In this document: positions 7,907 to 17,139 of the stretch, in pieces
Layout: each line of letters begins with the position of its first letter
How positions within the stretch are numbered: position 1 is the stretch's first letter
Assembly: GCA_043743785.1 (NCBI GenBank)
Contig: JAYTVW010000060.1
Location: forward strand, 1 to 64,000
Length of the DNA stretch: 64,000 nt
Reading direction: 5' to 3'
From: JAQTNA01 sp043743785
Lineage (GTDB): Bacteria > Pseudomonadota > Gammaproteobacteria > Burkholderiales > Rhodocyclaceae
The notes under the pieces: generated by a model
Database searches by the model: none
The model's input: only the letters and a program-made list of their open reading frames with translations
What the model was told of the DNA's origin: nothing
Made by a program: the position numbers and the translations under genes

Positions 7907-8556
7907 GGAAGCAGCCGACCTTTCTCCAGATGCAGGCGCAGGCTTTCGCTGGCGGTGAAAGGTGCCTCGTCGTGGGTGGCCACCAGCACGGTCACGCCGG
8001 CCTTGTGGAAGGAAGACAAGAGGGCGACGATCTCCCGGGAGTAGGCGGCGTCCAGGCCGGCGGTGGGTTCGTCGGCCAGCAGGATGGCGGGGCGGTTGAC
8101 GATGGCCCTGGCGATGGCCAAGCGCTGCTGTTCACCGCCGGAAAGGGCTGCGGGATTGTCGTCTTCCCGGGCCAGCAGGCCTACCTTGTCCAGGGCCGCA
8201 CGCACCCGCCGGGCGGCATCCCGGGTGGGTTCGCCGCCGATGGCCAGGGGCAGCAGCACATTGTCGAAGACGGAGCGGTCGAAGAGCAGTTTCTTTTCCT
8301 GGAAGATGAGGCCCAGGCTGCGCCGCAGGTAGGGCAGCGTGGCCCGGGGCAGGGCCGTGATGTCCTGTCCGTTCACCACGATGCGTCCGTCGTCCGGCCG
8401 TTCCAGGGCGGCGACGAGCTTCAAGAGCGTGCTCTTGCCCGCCCCGGAGGGACCGGTGAGCACGGCGAAGCTGCCCTTGGGCACGAGGAAGGACAGGTCC
8501 GACAGCACCGGGTTGTCGTCCTCGTACTCCATGGAAACTTTTTCGAAGCGGATCAC
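7903..8556 (-). CDS. ftsE: Cell division ATP-binding protein FtsE
   Basis: The ATPase partner of FtsX, 217 residues. Walker A is GPSGAGKSTLLK, the signature is LSGGEQQRLAIARAI, and Walker B is ILLADEPTAGLD with the switch histidine in ATHDEAPF. The length is normal. It is the promoter-proximal gene of ftsEX and its stop overlaps the ftsX start. ftsY lies about 160 bp upstream on the same strand, the common ftsY-ftsE-ftsX order. Confidence 0.97.
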   Translation of the reverse strand: MIRFEKVSMEYEDDNPVLSDLSFLVPKGSFAVLTGPSGAGKSTLLKLVAALERPDDGRIVVNGQDITALPRATLPYLRRSLGLIFQEKKLLFDRSVFDNVLLPLAIGGEPTRDAARRVRAALDKVGLLAREDDNPAALSGGEQQRLAIARAIVNRPAILLADEPTAGLDAAYSREIVALLSSFHKAGVTVLVATHDEAPFTASESLRLHLEKGRLLP

Positions 8557-8714
8557 GGCGGCGTGAATTTTTTCTGCGGGAGTTCTTTTACGGCGCAGAG
8601 ATGGTACCAGGCCATGCGGCGATTCGCGCAGGCCTGCTGATTACTGGCTGGGGAACCGGCGTAACCTTTTTCCGGGCCCCTGCGCCTTGCGTATTTGACC
8701 ATGATCGTTAAAGC

Positions 8715-9737
8715 CTACTGGATGGGTGCGAAGAGAGCGTCCACGAATTCCCGAGCCTTGAAGGGCTGCAGGTCGTCGATGCCTTCACCTACGCCGATGA
8801 AGCGCAGCGGAATGGGCTGGACCCGGGCGATGGCGGCAATAACGCCGCCCTTGGCCGTGCCGTCCAGCTTGGTGACCACCAGGCCCGTGACGCCCAGGGA
8901 AGCATTGAAGGACTTGACCTGGGTGACGGCGTTCTGGCCGATGTTGGCGTCCAGCACCAGCAGCACCTCGTGGGGGCCGGTGGGATCCGCCTTCTGGATG
9001 ACCCGCTTCACCTTGGCGATTTCCTCCATGAGGTGCAGCTGGGTGGGCAGACGGCCGGCGGTGTCCGCCAGCACCACGTCGATGCCCCGGGCGCGGGCGG
9101 CGTTAATGGCGTCGAAGATCACTGCCGCCGGGTCGCCGCTTTCCTGGGCCACCACGGTGACGTCATTGCGGGCGCCCCATTCCATGAGCTGTTCCCGGGC
9201 CGCCGCGCGGAAGGTGTCGCCAGCCGCCAGCAGCACCGACTTGCCCTGGCTCTGGAAGTGCTTGGCCAGCTTGCCGATGGAAGTGGTCTTGCCGGCGCCG
9301 TTTACCCCGGCCAGCATGATGATGAAAGGTTTCCGGCCTTCAACGGACAGGGGTTTTTCCAGCACCGTCAGCAGTCGGGTAAGGATGTCCGTCAGGGCCA
9401 CCTTGAGTTGTTCGGCGCTTTCCAGCTTTTCCTTCTTCACCCTGGCCTTGAGTTCGGACAGCAGGAATTCGGTGGCATCCACACCGCAATCCGCCATGAG
9501 CAGGGTGGCTTCCAGTTCTTCCAGCAGCTCGTCATCGATCTTGCGGCCACGGAACAGATCCACGATGGGGGTGCCCAGGCGCTCCCGGGTGCGCGCCAGG
9601 CCCTTCTTGAGGCGCTCGGTCCATGACAGCTTGACGGGGGGAGCTTCGGCGGCAGCAGTAGCCGGCGTGGCGGGGGTTTCCTGCGGCACTTCCGCAGATG
9701 TTTCAGACTTTCCGGATTTCTTGAAGAAACTAAACAT
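8715..9737 (-). CDS. ftsY: Signal recognition particle receptor FtsY
   Basis: The SRP-receptor GTPase that docks ribosome-SRP complexes at the membrane for co-translational insertion. It has 340 residues. The N-terminal acidic/Ala-Pro A domain is short (residues 1-35), followed by the N domain and the NG GTPase domain. G1 is GVNGAGKTTSIGKLA, then DTFRAAAREQL, DTAGRLPTQLHLMEE, TKLDGTAKGG and GVGEGIDDLQPF. All SRP-GTPase signatures are intact. It reads away from the M16 peptidase pair and shares a 180-bp divergent promoter region with it. Confidence 0.97.
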   Translation of the reverse strand: MFSFFKKSGKSETSAEVPQETPATPATAAAEAPPVKLSWTERLKKGLARTRERLGTPIVDLFRGRKIDDELLEELEATLLMADCGVDATEFLLSELKARVKKEKLESAEQLKVALTDILTRLLTVLEKPLSVEGRKPFIIMLAGVNGAGKTTSIGKLAKHFQSQGKSVLLAAGDTFRAAAREQLMEWGARNDVTVVAQESGDPAAVIFDAINAARARGIDVVLADTAGRLPTQLHLMEEIAKVKRVIQKADPTGPHEVLLVLDANIGQNAVTQVKSFNASLGVTGLVVTKLDGTAKGGVIAAIARVQPIPLRFIGVGEGIDDLQPFKAREFVDALFAPIQ

Positions 9738-9918
9738 GGGTATCCGTGGTCAAGTGAAGGCTATGCCGAACGGCTTGGCAGTCGTGCGTCATCAGAACCA
9801 CATGGTATAGGGAGCCGAACAAGTATTACGTGCAGGCCGCAAACCCATTAAGATGCCGTGTTCCAGGATCGACACCGGGTTCCAAGATGCGGAATTCTAA
9901 CAGAAGCCCTCACTCTCC

Positions 9919-11295
9919 ATGATTAAGCTAAAACATAGAACTGTCTGCCTGGCCTGCGTCCTGTCGGTGGCCGCCTTGCCGGCCCTGGCCGACGGCACTT
10001 TCGAGAAAACCCTGCCCAACGGCCTGAAGCTCATCGTCAAGGAAGATCACCGGGCGCCCACCGTGGCCCACATGGTGTGGTACCGGGTCGGCGCGGTGGA
10101 CGAGGTGGACGGCACCACGGGGGTGGCCCACCTGCTGGAACACATGATGTTCAAGGGTACGGCCAAGGTCGGCCCCGGCGAGTTCAACCGCCGGGTGGCG
10201 GAGGCCGGCGGCCGGGACAACGCCTTCACCAACCTGGATTACACCGCCTATTTCCAGCAGGTACCCAAGGCCAAACTCGGGGAAATGATGGCCCTGGAAG
10301 CGGACCGCATGGCCCACCTGAAGATCGACCCGAAGGAATACGCCAAGGAAATCCAGGTGGTGATGGAAGAGCGGCGCATGCGCACCGACGACAACCCCCA
10401 GAGCAAGGTGGTTGAGCAGCTCATGGCGACGGCCTACACGGCCCATCCCTATCGGCGCCCGGTCATCGGCTGGATGGTGGATCTGGAGCACATGACGGCG
10501 AAGGATGCCCAGGACTGGTATCACCGCTGGTACGCGCCCAACAACGCCACCCTGGTGGTGGTGGGCGATGTGAACAAGGATGAGGTCTGGCGTCTGGCAG
10601 AAAAGACTTACGGCGCCGTCAAGGCGGTAAAGCTGCCTGTGCGCAAGTTCGTCGGCGAGCCGCCCCAGGAGGGCATCAAGCGCCTGGTGGTCAAGGCACC
10701 GGCGGAGCTGCCCTACCTGGTCATGGGCTGGAAGGTGCCCAAGCTGGAAAACGTGGAGAAAGACCGGGAGCCCTACGCCCTGGAAGTGCTCTCCGGCGTG
10801 CTGGACGGATCGGACGCCTCCCGCCTGCCCAAGAGCCTGGTGCGCGGCAGTCGCGTGGCGGTCAGCGCCGGCTCCGGCTACGACCCTACCAACCGGGGCC
10901 TGTCCCTGTTCACCCTGGACGGCCAGCCGGCGGAAGGCCATACGGTGGCGGAGCTGGAAAAGGCCCTGCGGGAGGAAATCCAGCGCATCGCCAAGGACGG
11001 CATCTCGGCCCAGGAACTGGAGCGGGTGAAGACCCAGGTGGTGGCCCACCAGGTCTTCAAGCGCGACTCCATGTTCGGCCAGGCCATGGAAATCGGTAGC
11101 GCCGAAGTCATTGGTTTCTCCTGGCGCGACCTGGAACGCATGGTGGCCCGCGTCAAGGGCGTTACCGCCGACGAAGTGCAGGCGGTGGCGAAGAAGTATT
11201 TTGGCGACGACAGCCTGACCGTGGCGGTGCTGGAACCCCAGCCCCTGGAGGGCAAGAAGCCGCGCCCGGCAGCGGCCGGCGGGCATACCCATTGA
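9919..11295 (+). CDS. M16 family zinc metallopeptidase, catalytic subunit
   Basis: A 458-residue exported pitrilysin-type peptidase (signal peptide MIKLKHRTVCLACVLSVAALPALA). The inverted zinc motif HLLEH is at residues 71-75 (GVAHLLEHMMFKG), and the third zinc ligand is expected in the EEIQVVMEERRMRTDDNP-like stretch near residue 150, so it should be active. It is followed by a second M16 gene lacking this motif. Pairs of an active and an inactive M16 subunit form heterodimers in the periplasm. Substrates are unknown. Confidence 0.94.
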   Translation: MIKLKHRTVCLACVLSVAALPALADGTFEKTLPNGLKLIVKEDHRAPTVAHMVWYRVGAVDEVDGTTGVAHLLEHMMFKGTAKVGPGEFNRRVAEAGGRDNAFTNLDYTAYFQQVPKAKLGEMMALEADRMAHLKIDPKEYAKEIQVVMEERRMRTDDNPQSKVVEQLMATAYTAHPYRRPVIGWMVDLEHMTAKDAQDWYHRWYAPNNATLVVVGDVNKDEVWRLAEKTYGAVKAVKLPVRKFVGEPPQEGIKRLVVKAPAELPYLVMGWKVPKLENVEKDREPYALEVLSGVLDGSDASRLPKSLVRGSRVAVSAGSGYDPTNRGLSLFTLDGQPAEGHTVAELEKALREEIQRIAKDGISAQELERVKTQVVAHQVFKRDSMFGQAMEIGSAEVIGFSWRDLERMVARVKGVTADEVQAVAKKYFGDDSLTVAVLEPQPLEGKKPRPAAAGGHTH

Positions 11296-11309
11296 GGATG
11301 GCGATAAAC

Positions 11310-12617
11310 ATGCAGAAGAATTTGATTGGCGTCGCGGTCTTCCTCTGGGCCGTGGCCGCTTCGGCGGCGGTGGATATCCAGCATTGGGTGGCGCCCTCCG
11401 GCGCCCAGGTGTTTTTCGTCGAGACCCATGTGCTGCCCATCGTGGACGTGCAGGTGGATTTCGCTGCCGGCGCCGCCTATGATCCGGCCGGCAAGTCCGG
11501 CGTGGCGGGCCTGACCAAGGGCTTGCTGGATGCGGGGGCCGGCGACCTGGACGAGGAAAAGATCGCCGAGCGGGTGGCGGACAGCGGCGCCCACTTCGGC
11601 GGCACCCTGGATTCTGACCGGGCGGGCCTGAGTCTGCGCACCCTGTCTTCTGCGGCGGAGCGCCAGAAATCGGTGGAACTGCTACGCCTCATGCTGGCTT
11701 CCCCGACCTTCCCCCAGGCCGTGCTGGAGCGGGAAAAGGCCCGGCTCATCGCCTCCATCAAGGAAGCGGATACCCGGCCCGATGCCATCGCCGCCAAGCG
11801 CTTCTCCGCCGCAGTCTATGGGGGCCATGCCTACGGCGTGCAGGCCAGCACGGACTCCGTGGCCGCCATTGGCCGGGACGACCTTGAAGCCTTCTATCGC
11901 AGCCACTACGGCGCCCGCCGTGCCGTGATTTCCATCGTCGGCGATCTGTCCCGGGCTGATGCGGAGGCCCTGGCCCAGAACCTCAGTGGTGCCCTGCCCC
12001 CCGCCGCAGCCGACTCCGCAGCCGGCCAGGTCTTGCCGGCGGTAACGCTGCCGACAGAAAAGGTCGAGCGCATTCCCCATCCGGCGGCCCAAAGTCATAT
12101 CTATGTGGGCCTGCCCGGCGTGCAGCGGGGCGATCCGGATTACTTCCCCCTGCTGGTGGGCAACTACGTGTTGGGCGGCGGCGGTTTTGTGTCCCGTCTG
12201 GTGAAGGACGTGCGGGACGCCAAGGGCTACGCCTACAGCGTGTATAGCTATTTCATGCCCATGCGCCAACCCGGCCCCTTCCAGATCGGCCTGCAGACCA
12301 AGCGCAGCCAGGCGGACGCGGCCCTCAAGGTGGTGCGGGAAACCCTGGCGAACTTTCTCGACAAGGGGCCGACGGAAAAGGAACTGGCAGCCGCCAAGCG
12401 CAATCTGGTGGATGGCTTCGCCCTGCGCCTGGACAGCAACCGCAAGATCCTCGAATACCTGGCGGTGATCGGCTTCTACGGCCTGCCCCTGGACTACCTG
12501 GAGACCTTCCAGAAGAAGGTGGATCAGGTCACGGTGGCGCAGATTCGCGACGCTTTTACGCGCCACGTGCAGCCGTCCCACCTCGTTACCGTGATCGTGG
12601 CAGGCGATACGCCTTGA
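11310..12617 (+). CDS. M16 family peptidase-like protein, non-catalytic partner
   Basis: About 435 residues, exported (MQKNLIGVAVFLWAVAASA). The position matching the zinc motif reads GVAGLTKGLLDAG, with no HxxEH, so it is the inactive subunit expected to complete the substrate chamber of the upstream M16 peptidase. The C-terminal LVKDVRDAKGYAYSVYSYF is the conserved R/Y substrate-binding region of M16 proteins. ATG 11310 is preferred, with GAGG about 12 bases upstream; ATG 11298 is the alternative. The stop overlaps the TTG start of rsmD. Confidence 0.93.
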   Translation: MQKNLIGVAVFLWAVAASAAVDIQHWVAPSGAQVFFVETHVLPIVDVQVDFAAGAAYDPAGKSGVAGLTKGLLDAGAGDLDEEKIAERVADSGAHFGGTLDSDRAGLSLRTLSSAAERQKSVELLRLMLASPTFPQAVLEREKARLIASIKEADTRPDAIAAKRFSAAVYGGHAYGVQASTDSVAAIGRDDLEAFYRSHYGARRAVISIVGDLSRADAEALAQNLSGALPPAAADSAAGQVLPAVTLPTEKVERIPHPAAQSHIYVGLPGVQRGDPDYFPLLVGNYVLGGGGFVSRLVKDVRDAKGYAYSVYSYFMPMRQPGPFQIGLQTKRSQADAALKVVRETLANFLDKGPTEKELAAAKRNLVDGFALRLDSNRKILEYLAVIGFYGLPLDYLETFQKKVDQVTVAQIRDAFTRHVQPSHLVTVIVAGDTP

Positions 12618-13165
12618 GTCGCGTGCGCATTGTCGGCGGCGAATGGCGCCGCCGCTTCATTACCTTTCACGACGCCCCGGGCCTGCGGCCCACGCCGGAC
12701 GCGGTGCGGGAGACGCTCTTCAATTGGCTGGGCCAGGATCTCACGGGATTGAAATGCCTGGATCTTTTCGCCGGCAGCGGTGTGCTGGGCTTTGAAGCAG
12801 CTTCTCGGGGAGCTGCGCTGTCCACGCTGCTTGAGCGGGATCAAAAAGTTTTTGCTGAATTGGCGCAGAATGCGCGGACTTTTGGCTGTGATCGGCTGGA
12901 GTTGCTGCGCGGGGATGCGCTAAAATTCGCCGCCGGCCCGGGTCGGCAGTACGACGTGGTCTTCCTTGACCCTCCTTATGGCAAGGGTTTTTTGGAAAAG
13001 GTCGTACCGATGCTGCCCGGATTGCTGGCGCCGGATGCCCTGATCTACGCCGAAGCGGAGCGGGATCTGGGCACGGACAGTGCCTTTGCCGCTTATACGC
13101 TCCTGCGCCAGGGGCGCGCCGGCCAGGTGCATTACCACTTGTTTGGAAGCCAACATGAAGAATGA
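12614..13165 (+). CDS. rsmD: 16S rRNA m2G966 methyltransferase RsmD
   Basis: RsmD methylates G966 of 16S rRNA using S-adenosylmethionine. The 183-residue protein has the family N-terminus (RIVGGEWRRRFITF), the SAM motif LDLFAGSGVLGFEAASRGA, and the catalytic VFLDPPYGKGF. The TTG start at 12614 overlaps the preceding stop. coaD begins inside its 3' end (11-base overlap), the usual rsmD-coaD arrangement. Confidence 0.96.
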   Translation: MSRVRIVGGEWRRRFITFHDAPGLRPTPDAVRETLFNWLGQDLTGLKCLDLFAGSGVLGFEAASRGAALSTLLERDQKVFAELAQNARTFGCDRLELLRGDALKFAAGPGRQYDVVFLDPPYGKGFLEKVVPMLPGLLAPDALIYAEAERDLGTDSAFAAYTLLRQGRAGQVHYHLFGSQHEE

Positions 13166-13646
13166 CGTGGCAGTGTATCCCGGCACCTTTGATCCCTTGA
13201 CCAAGGGCCACGAGGATCTGGTGCGGCGTGCTGCGGGCCTGTTCCGCCGGGTGGTGGTCGGAGTGGCGGACAGCCGTTCCAAGAACCCGCTGTTCACCCT
13301 GGAAGAGCGGGTGGATATCGCCCGGCAGGTGTTGTCGGTATATCCGAACGTGGAAGTAACGGGTTTTGCCTGCCTGCTCATGGATTTCGTGCATGAGCAG
13401 AACGCCAAGGTGATTCTGCGGGGCCTCCGAGCGGTGTCGGACTTTGAATACGAATTCCAGATGGCGGGCATGAATCGCAATCTGTATCCGGAGGTGGAGA
13501 CGGTGTTCCTCACCCCGGGCGAGCAGTACATGTTTGTTTCCGCCACGATCGTGCGCGAAATTGCCCGCTTCGGCGGCGATATCGGCAAGTTCGTACAGCC
13601 GCTGGTGGAGGAACGGCTGGCGCTCAAGGTCGGGGCGCGGAAGTAA
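13155..13646 (+). CDS. coaD: Phosphopantetheine adenylyltransferase CoaD
   Basis: Penultimate step of coenzyme A synthesis: ATP plus 4'-phosphopantetheine gives dephospho-CoA. The 163-residue protein shows the nucleotidyltransferase motif GTFDPLTKGHEDLVRRA, then RGLRAVSDFEYEFQMAGMN and the C-terminal SATIVREIARFGGDIGKFV. ATG 13155 lies within the end of rsmD. An in-frame upstream extension was rejected, as homology begins at MKNDVAVYPGTF. Confidence 0.97.
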   Translation: MKNDVAVYPGTFDPLTKGHEDLVRRAAGLFRRVVVGVADSRSKNPLFTLEERVDIARQVLSVYPNVEVTGFACLLMDFVHEQNAKVILRGLRAVSDFEYEFQMAGMNRNLYPEVETVFLTPGEQYMFVSATIVREIARFGGDIGKFVQPLVEERLALKVGARK

Positions 13647-13725
13647 ACAGGGGCGGCGCGGCCGTCCGCAAAGGGAATGGAAGAGCCTGCCGGGCTCCTA
13701 ATGCAACTGACGAGGAAATACAAAA

Positions 13726-13977
13726 ATGGCTTTGATGATCACCGATGAATGCATCAACTGCGATGTGTGCGAACCGGAATGCCCGAATGGCGCCATCACC
13801 CAGGGTGAAGAGATCTATGTGATCGACCCGGACAAATGCACCGAGTGTGTCGGCCACTTCGACACCCCCCAGTGCATCGAAGTCTGCCCGGTGGACTGCA
13901 TCCCCAAGAACCCGGACCGGGAAGAAACCGAAGACCAGCTGCAAGCCAAGTTCCTCAAGCTCAGCGCCATCAAGTAA
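13726..13977 (+). CDS. YfhL-type 2[4Fe-4S] ferredoxin
   Basis: An 83-residue ferredoxin with two cluster motifs: CINCDVCEPECPNG, and CTECVGHFDTPQCIEVCPVDC with the longer spacing of the Allochromatium/YfhL class. It carries electrons for unidentified redox partners; in this family these can include aromatic-degradation and Fe-S pathways. It is commonly next to coaD in betaproteobacteria, as here, and is followed at once by a strong terminator. Confidence 0.94.
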   Translation: MALMITDECINCDVCEPECPNGAITQGEEIYVIDPDKCTECVGHFDTPQCIEVCPVDCIPKNPDREETEDQLQAKFLKLSAIK

Positions 13978-13995
13978 GGCGGCGTTGGCAGGAAA

Positions 13996-14033
13996 CAAAA
14001 AACGGCGGTGGCCACAAGCACCGCCGTTTTTTT
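13996..14033. terminator. Rho-independent terminator
   Basis: AAAAACGGCGGTG ... CACCGCCGTTTTTTT: a near-perfect stem with A and T tracts on both sides, so it can end the ferredoxin transcript and also the convergent histidine-kinase transcript. Confidence 0.9.
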
Positions 14034-14056
14034 GCGCCGCGACGGGGCGCTTAGGT

Positions 14057-16987
14057 TCACTGCAGGTTCTTCAGCAGGCACGCGAAGAGGGTGTCGGGCA
14101 TGACAGGCTTGGTGAGGAAATCATTCATGCCGGCCTGGATGCAGGCGTCCCGGTCTTCATTGAAGGCATTGGCGGTCATGGCGATGATGGGTATGTGCCG
14201 GTATTCGGGGCGTTGCCGGATCAATCGGGTAGCCTCCAGCCCCCCCATGACGGGCATCTGCATGTCCATCAGAATCAGATCAAATGCGCCAGCGGCGACC
14301 TGCTCCACGGCTTCCTGGCCGTTTTCCGCCACCGCCACCTGCCAGCCGATGTCCGACAGGATTTCCAGGGCGACTTCCCGGTTAATGGGCTCGTCTTCCG
14401 CCAACAGCAGGCGCAAATGGCCGTAGTCCCGCTGGAGGATCAGGGCCGGGCCTATTGCCGCGGCGTGGGTCGGTGGATTTTCCAGAGCGGGTTGGTGTCG
14501 CGCCAGGGCCTCCTGCAGCAGATTGGTGGACAAGGGCTTGAGCAGCACTTCGACGAAGCCGGCGCGGGGGGCATCGTCGAGAATCGCCGGATCTCCCGAG
14601 GCGGTGACCAGCCAGGCGACAGGCTGGCTGGCCAGAGGGGAGACACGCAGGGCGGCGAGGGTTTCAAAGCCGTCCATCTCCGGCATCAGCAGGTCGATCA
14701 GCAAGAGGTCGAAGGGGGTGCCGCTCCAGTCTGCCCGGATCACTTTCTCCAGGGCATCGGCGCCGGACACAGCGCTTTCCGCTTCCAGCCCCGAGAGGCG
14801 CAGCAACTGGGTGTGTACCAGACGGGTGACGGGCGTGTCGTCCACCACCAGCGCGCGCAGGCCCAGCAGGTGGGGCTGGGCCTGGGTCGTCGTGGCCGAA
14901 ACGCGGCCCAGGCGGGCGCTCATCCAGAATGTGCTGCCTTCGTCGGGGGTGCTTTCGGCGCCGGCTTCACCCCCCATCAGTTCTGCCAGTCGACGGGTGA
15001 TGACCAGTCCCAGGCCCGTGCCACCGTAGCGCCGGGTGGTGGTGTTGTCCGCCTGCTCAAAAGATTGGAACAGCCGGGCCATGGCCTCCGGCGGGATGCC
15101 GATACCCGTGTCCCGAACCTCGAAGCGTACCAGGAGCTGGTTCTCGTCCCGCTCCAGCAACCGGGCACTCAGGGTGATGCTGCCTTTTTCGGTAAATTTG
15201 ACCGCGTTGCCCAGGTAGTTCAGCAACGCCTGGCCCAGGCGGGTGGGGTCGCCGTTCAGAATGCCCAGGTCCGGTTCCACATCGATGATCAGTTCCAGAT
15301 TTTTTTCCCGGACCCGCTCCGCCAGCATGGCGCAGATGCGGGACAGAACCTGTTCGATCTCAAAATCGCTCTTGTCCAGGACGATCTTGTCCGCCTCGAT
15401 CTTGGAGAGATCCAGCACGTCATTGATGACGCCCAATAGGTGATCGGCAGCGGCGGAAATCTTATCAAGCCTGCTTGTTTGCTCCGGTATGCGGATCTGC
15501 CGGCGCAGGATGTGGGTCAGGCCGATGATGGCGTTCATGGGGGTGCGGATTTCATGGCTCATGTTGGCCAGGAAACTGCTCTTGGCCCGGTTGGCCGCGT
15601 TGGCCTGGTCCCGGGCCTGGCGCAGGGCCTCCTCGGCTTGCTTGCGCTGGCGGATGTCCATGATGAAGCTGATGAAGTGGGCCGGGGTGCGCCCGTCGTC
15701 GGCCACGTAGTAGTTGAGCAGCTCCACAGGAATCAGGTGACCGTCCCGGTGCTGGTTGAGGGTCTCGATGCGTACCGGCTCCGCGCCGCGCATGGCGGCG
15801 GTCGTGGTCTGGAAGTCCCCGTCCCGGAAATTAGGGTCAATGTCCTGTACCCGGAGGGTCAGCATGGCTTCCACGGAATAGCCGAGCATGGCCGCCGCGT
15901 GAGCGTTGGCATACATGAAGCGGCCATCCCGGGTGTCTACCCAGTGAATGCCGATACCGGCCTGATCCATGGCGTGCTGGGTTTCCTCCAGTCGGGCCAG
16001 GCTTTCCTCTTGGAGCCGCCAGGCACGCCGGGTGGAGCGGGCAAAACTGAAGGTGCCAGCGAGGAAGACCAGCAGCACCCCCCCAACCAAAGCAGCCTGC
16101 TGGTTCCACTCGGCCATGGCCGTATCCATGGGGATGCCCACCAGGATGGTGTAGCCGTACTTCGCATTGTGCCGGTAGGAATAGACCCGGTTGATGCCGT
16201 CCGGGCTGGCGGCGCCGCTGTAGTAAGTGCCTTCCTGGGGGCTTTTAGCCAGGGCCTCCCGAAGGACGGGGGATATCTGGCGGTTGCCGATAGCCAGACG
16301 GGGGCTGTTGTCGAAGGTGGAACGGGCCACCAGAGCCATGCTGCTGTCCCGCAGGGCGATGGAACTGCCGGGGGACAGCCTCAGGTCCTCGAACATCTTC
16401 ACCATGTCGTCGACGAAGATGGAGGCATACACCAGCCCGGCGAAGCCACCGCCCGGGTTGTTGATACGGTGGGCGCCGAGCCAGATCCACTTCTGGGAAA
16501 TCTTGCCGATGATGGGTTCCGCCATGACCATACCAAGTCTGGGGTCGTCCCGCAGCCGCCGGTAGTACTCTCGAGGGGCAACACTGGCCGGCGGCATGGG
16601 TACGCCGACGCCGTAGATGGCATTACCGGCCGCATCGGTGGCCCGCAGCAGGTCCAGATGAGGGAAGCGATCCTGCTGGCGGGCCAGGAAGCGCGCGACG
16701 GCAGCCGGGCTTACCTGCCCTCCTTCTATCTGGTGGCCGATTTCATCAGCGGATACCTGAAGGGCGTAGTCCATGGCGTCCAGCATGCCGAGGACCGTCT
16801 GATCCACAGACTTGGCCAGGTTCCGGGTGGTTAGGGCGACCCGCTCCAGGGCCTCGTTGCGCAGGTTCCACAGCGTCAGCAGCGCCGCCAGGGTGATGCC
16901 AAGGACGACGAAGGCTGTGCCGATATACAAAATGCCACTATTGCCCCGGATGGTCCGGATACGCTGGTGTGGTTGCGGGACAGGCAT
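14057..16987 (-). CDS. Hybrid sensor histidine kinase with double-Cache-like sensor, PAS and two receiver domains
   Basis: A 976-residue membrane kinase. TM1 is about residues 17-40, the periplasmic sensor (Cache-like) 41-295, TM2 299-316, PAS 331-450, HisKA with the phospho-histidine in FLANMSHEIRTP (H478), HATPase (N box near 594, DTGIGIPP 626-633, GGTGLGLVI), receiver 1 at 712-825 with D765 (LLIDLLMPEMDG), receiver 2 at 858-973 with D908 (LILMDMQMPVMGG). There is no HPt domain, so phosphotransfer to a separate HPt protein is likely. No response regulator gene is adjacent; the signal and output are unknown. It is convergent with the ferredoxin gene. Confidence 0.95.
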   Translation of the reverse strand: MPVPQPHQRIRTIRGNSGILYIGTAFVVLGITLAALLTLWNLRNEALERVALTTRNLAKSVDQTVLGMLDAMDYALQVSADEIGHQIEGGQVSPAAVARFLARQQDRFPHLDLLRATDAAGNAIYGVGVPMPPASVAPREYYRRLRDDPRLGMVMAEPIIGKISQKWIWLGAHRINNPGGGFAGLVYASIFVDDMVKMFEDLRLSPGSSIALRDSSMALVARSTFDNSPRLAIGNRQISPVLREALAKSPQEGTYYSGAASPDGINRVYSYRHNAKYGYTILVGIPMDTAMAEWNQQAALVGGVLLVFLAGTFSFARSTRRAWRLQEESLARLEETQHAMDQAGIGIHWVDTRDGRFMYANAHAAAMLGYSVEAMLTLRVQDIDPNFRDGDFQTTTAAMRGAEPVRIETLNQHRDGHLIPVELLNYYVADDGRTPAHFISFIMDIRQRKQAEEALRQARDQANAANRAKSSFLANMSHEIRTPMNAIIGLTHILRRQIRIPEQTSRLDKISAAADHLLGVINDVLDLSKIEADKIVLDKSDFEIEQVLSRICAMLAERVREKNLELIIDVEPDLGILNGDPTRLGQALLNYLGNAVKFTEKGSITLSARLLERDENQLLVRFEVRDTGIGIPPEAMARLFQSFEQADNTTTRRYGGTGLGLVITRRLAELMGGEAGAESTPDEGSTFWMSARLGRVSATTTQAQPHLLGLRALVVDDTPVTRLVHTQLLRLSGLEAESAVSGADALEKVIRADWSGTPFDLLLIDLLMPEMDGFETLAALRVSPLASQPVAWLVTASGDPAILDDAPRAGFVEVLLKPLSTNLLQEALARHQPALENPPTHAAAIGPALILQRDYGHLRLLLAEDEPINREVALEILSDIGWQVAVAENGQEAVEQVAAGAFDLILMDMQMPVMGGLEATRLIRQRPEYRHIPIIAMTANAFNEDRDACIQAGMNDFLTKPVMPDTLFACLLKNLQ

Positions 16988-17085
16988 GGGTGGTGGTGTC
17001 AGGCGGGCGGGGTCTGATTGAGGGGGAATCTTACCCGAAGCAGCGGGCGCCGACCGTGAGCTTGTTCACGCTCGTGCAAAATACG

Positions 17086-17119
17086 AAACGCCGCACGGAG
17101 GGTATCCGGGCGGCGTTTT
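17086..17119. terminator. Rho-independent terminator
   Basis: AAACGCCGC ... GCGGCGTTTTA with a 15-base loop, immediately downstream of thrH on the minus strand. Confidence 0.75.
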
Positions 17120-17139
17120 ATGGGGCGCTTCGCGGGGTG

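Noticed and set aside
9928..11292. 454-residue minus-strand ORF opposite the M16 peptidase
   Set aside because: His/Gly-rich antisense of a complete peptidase gene; no ribosome-binding site or recognisable domain.
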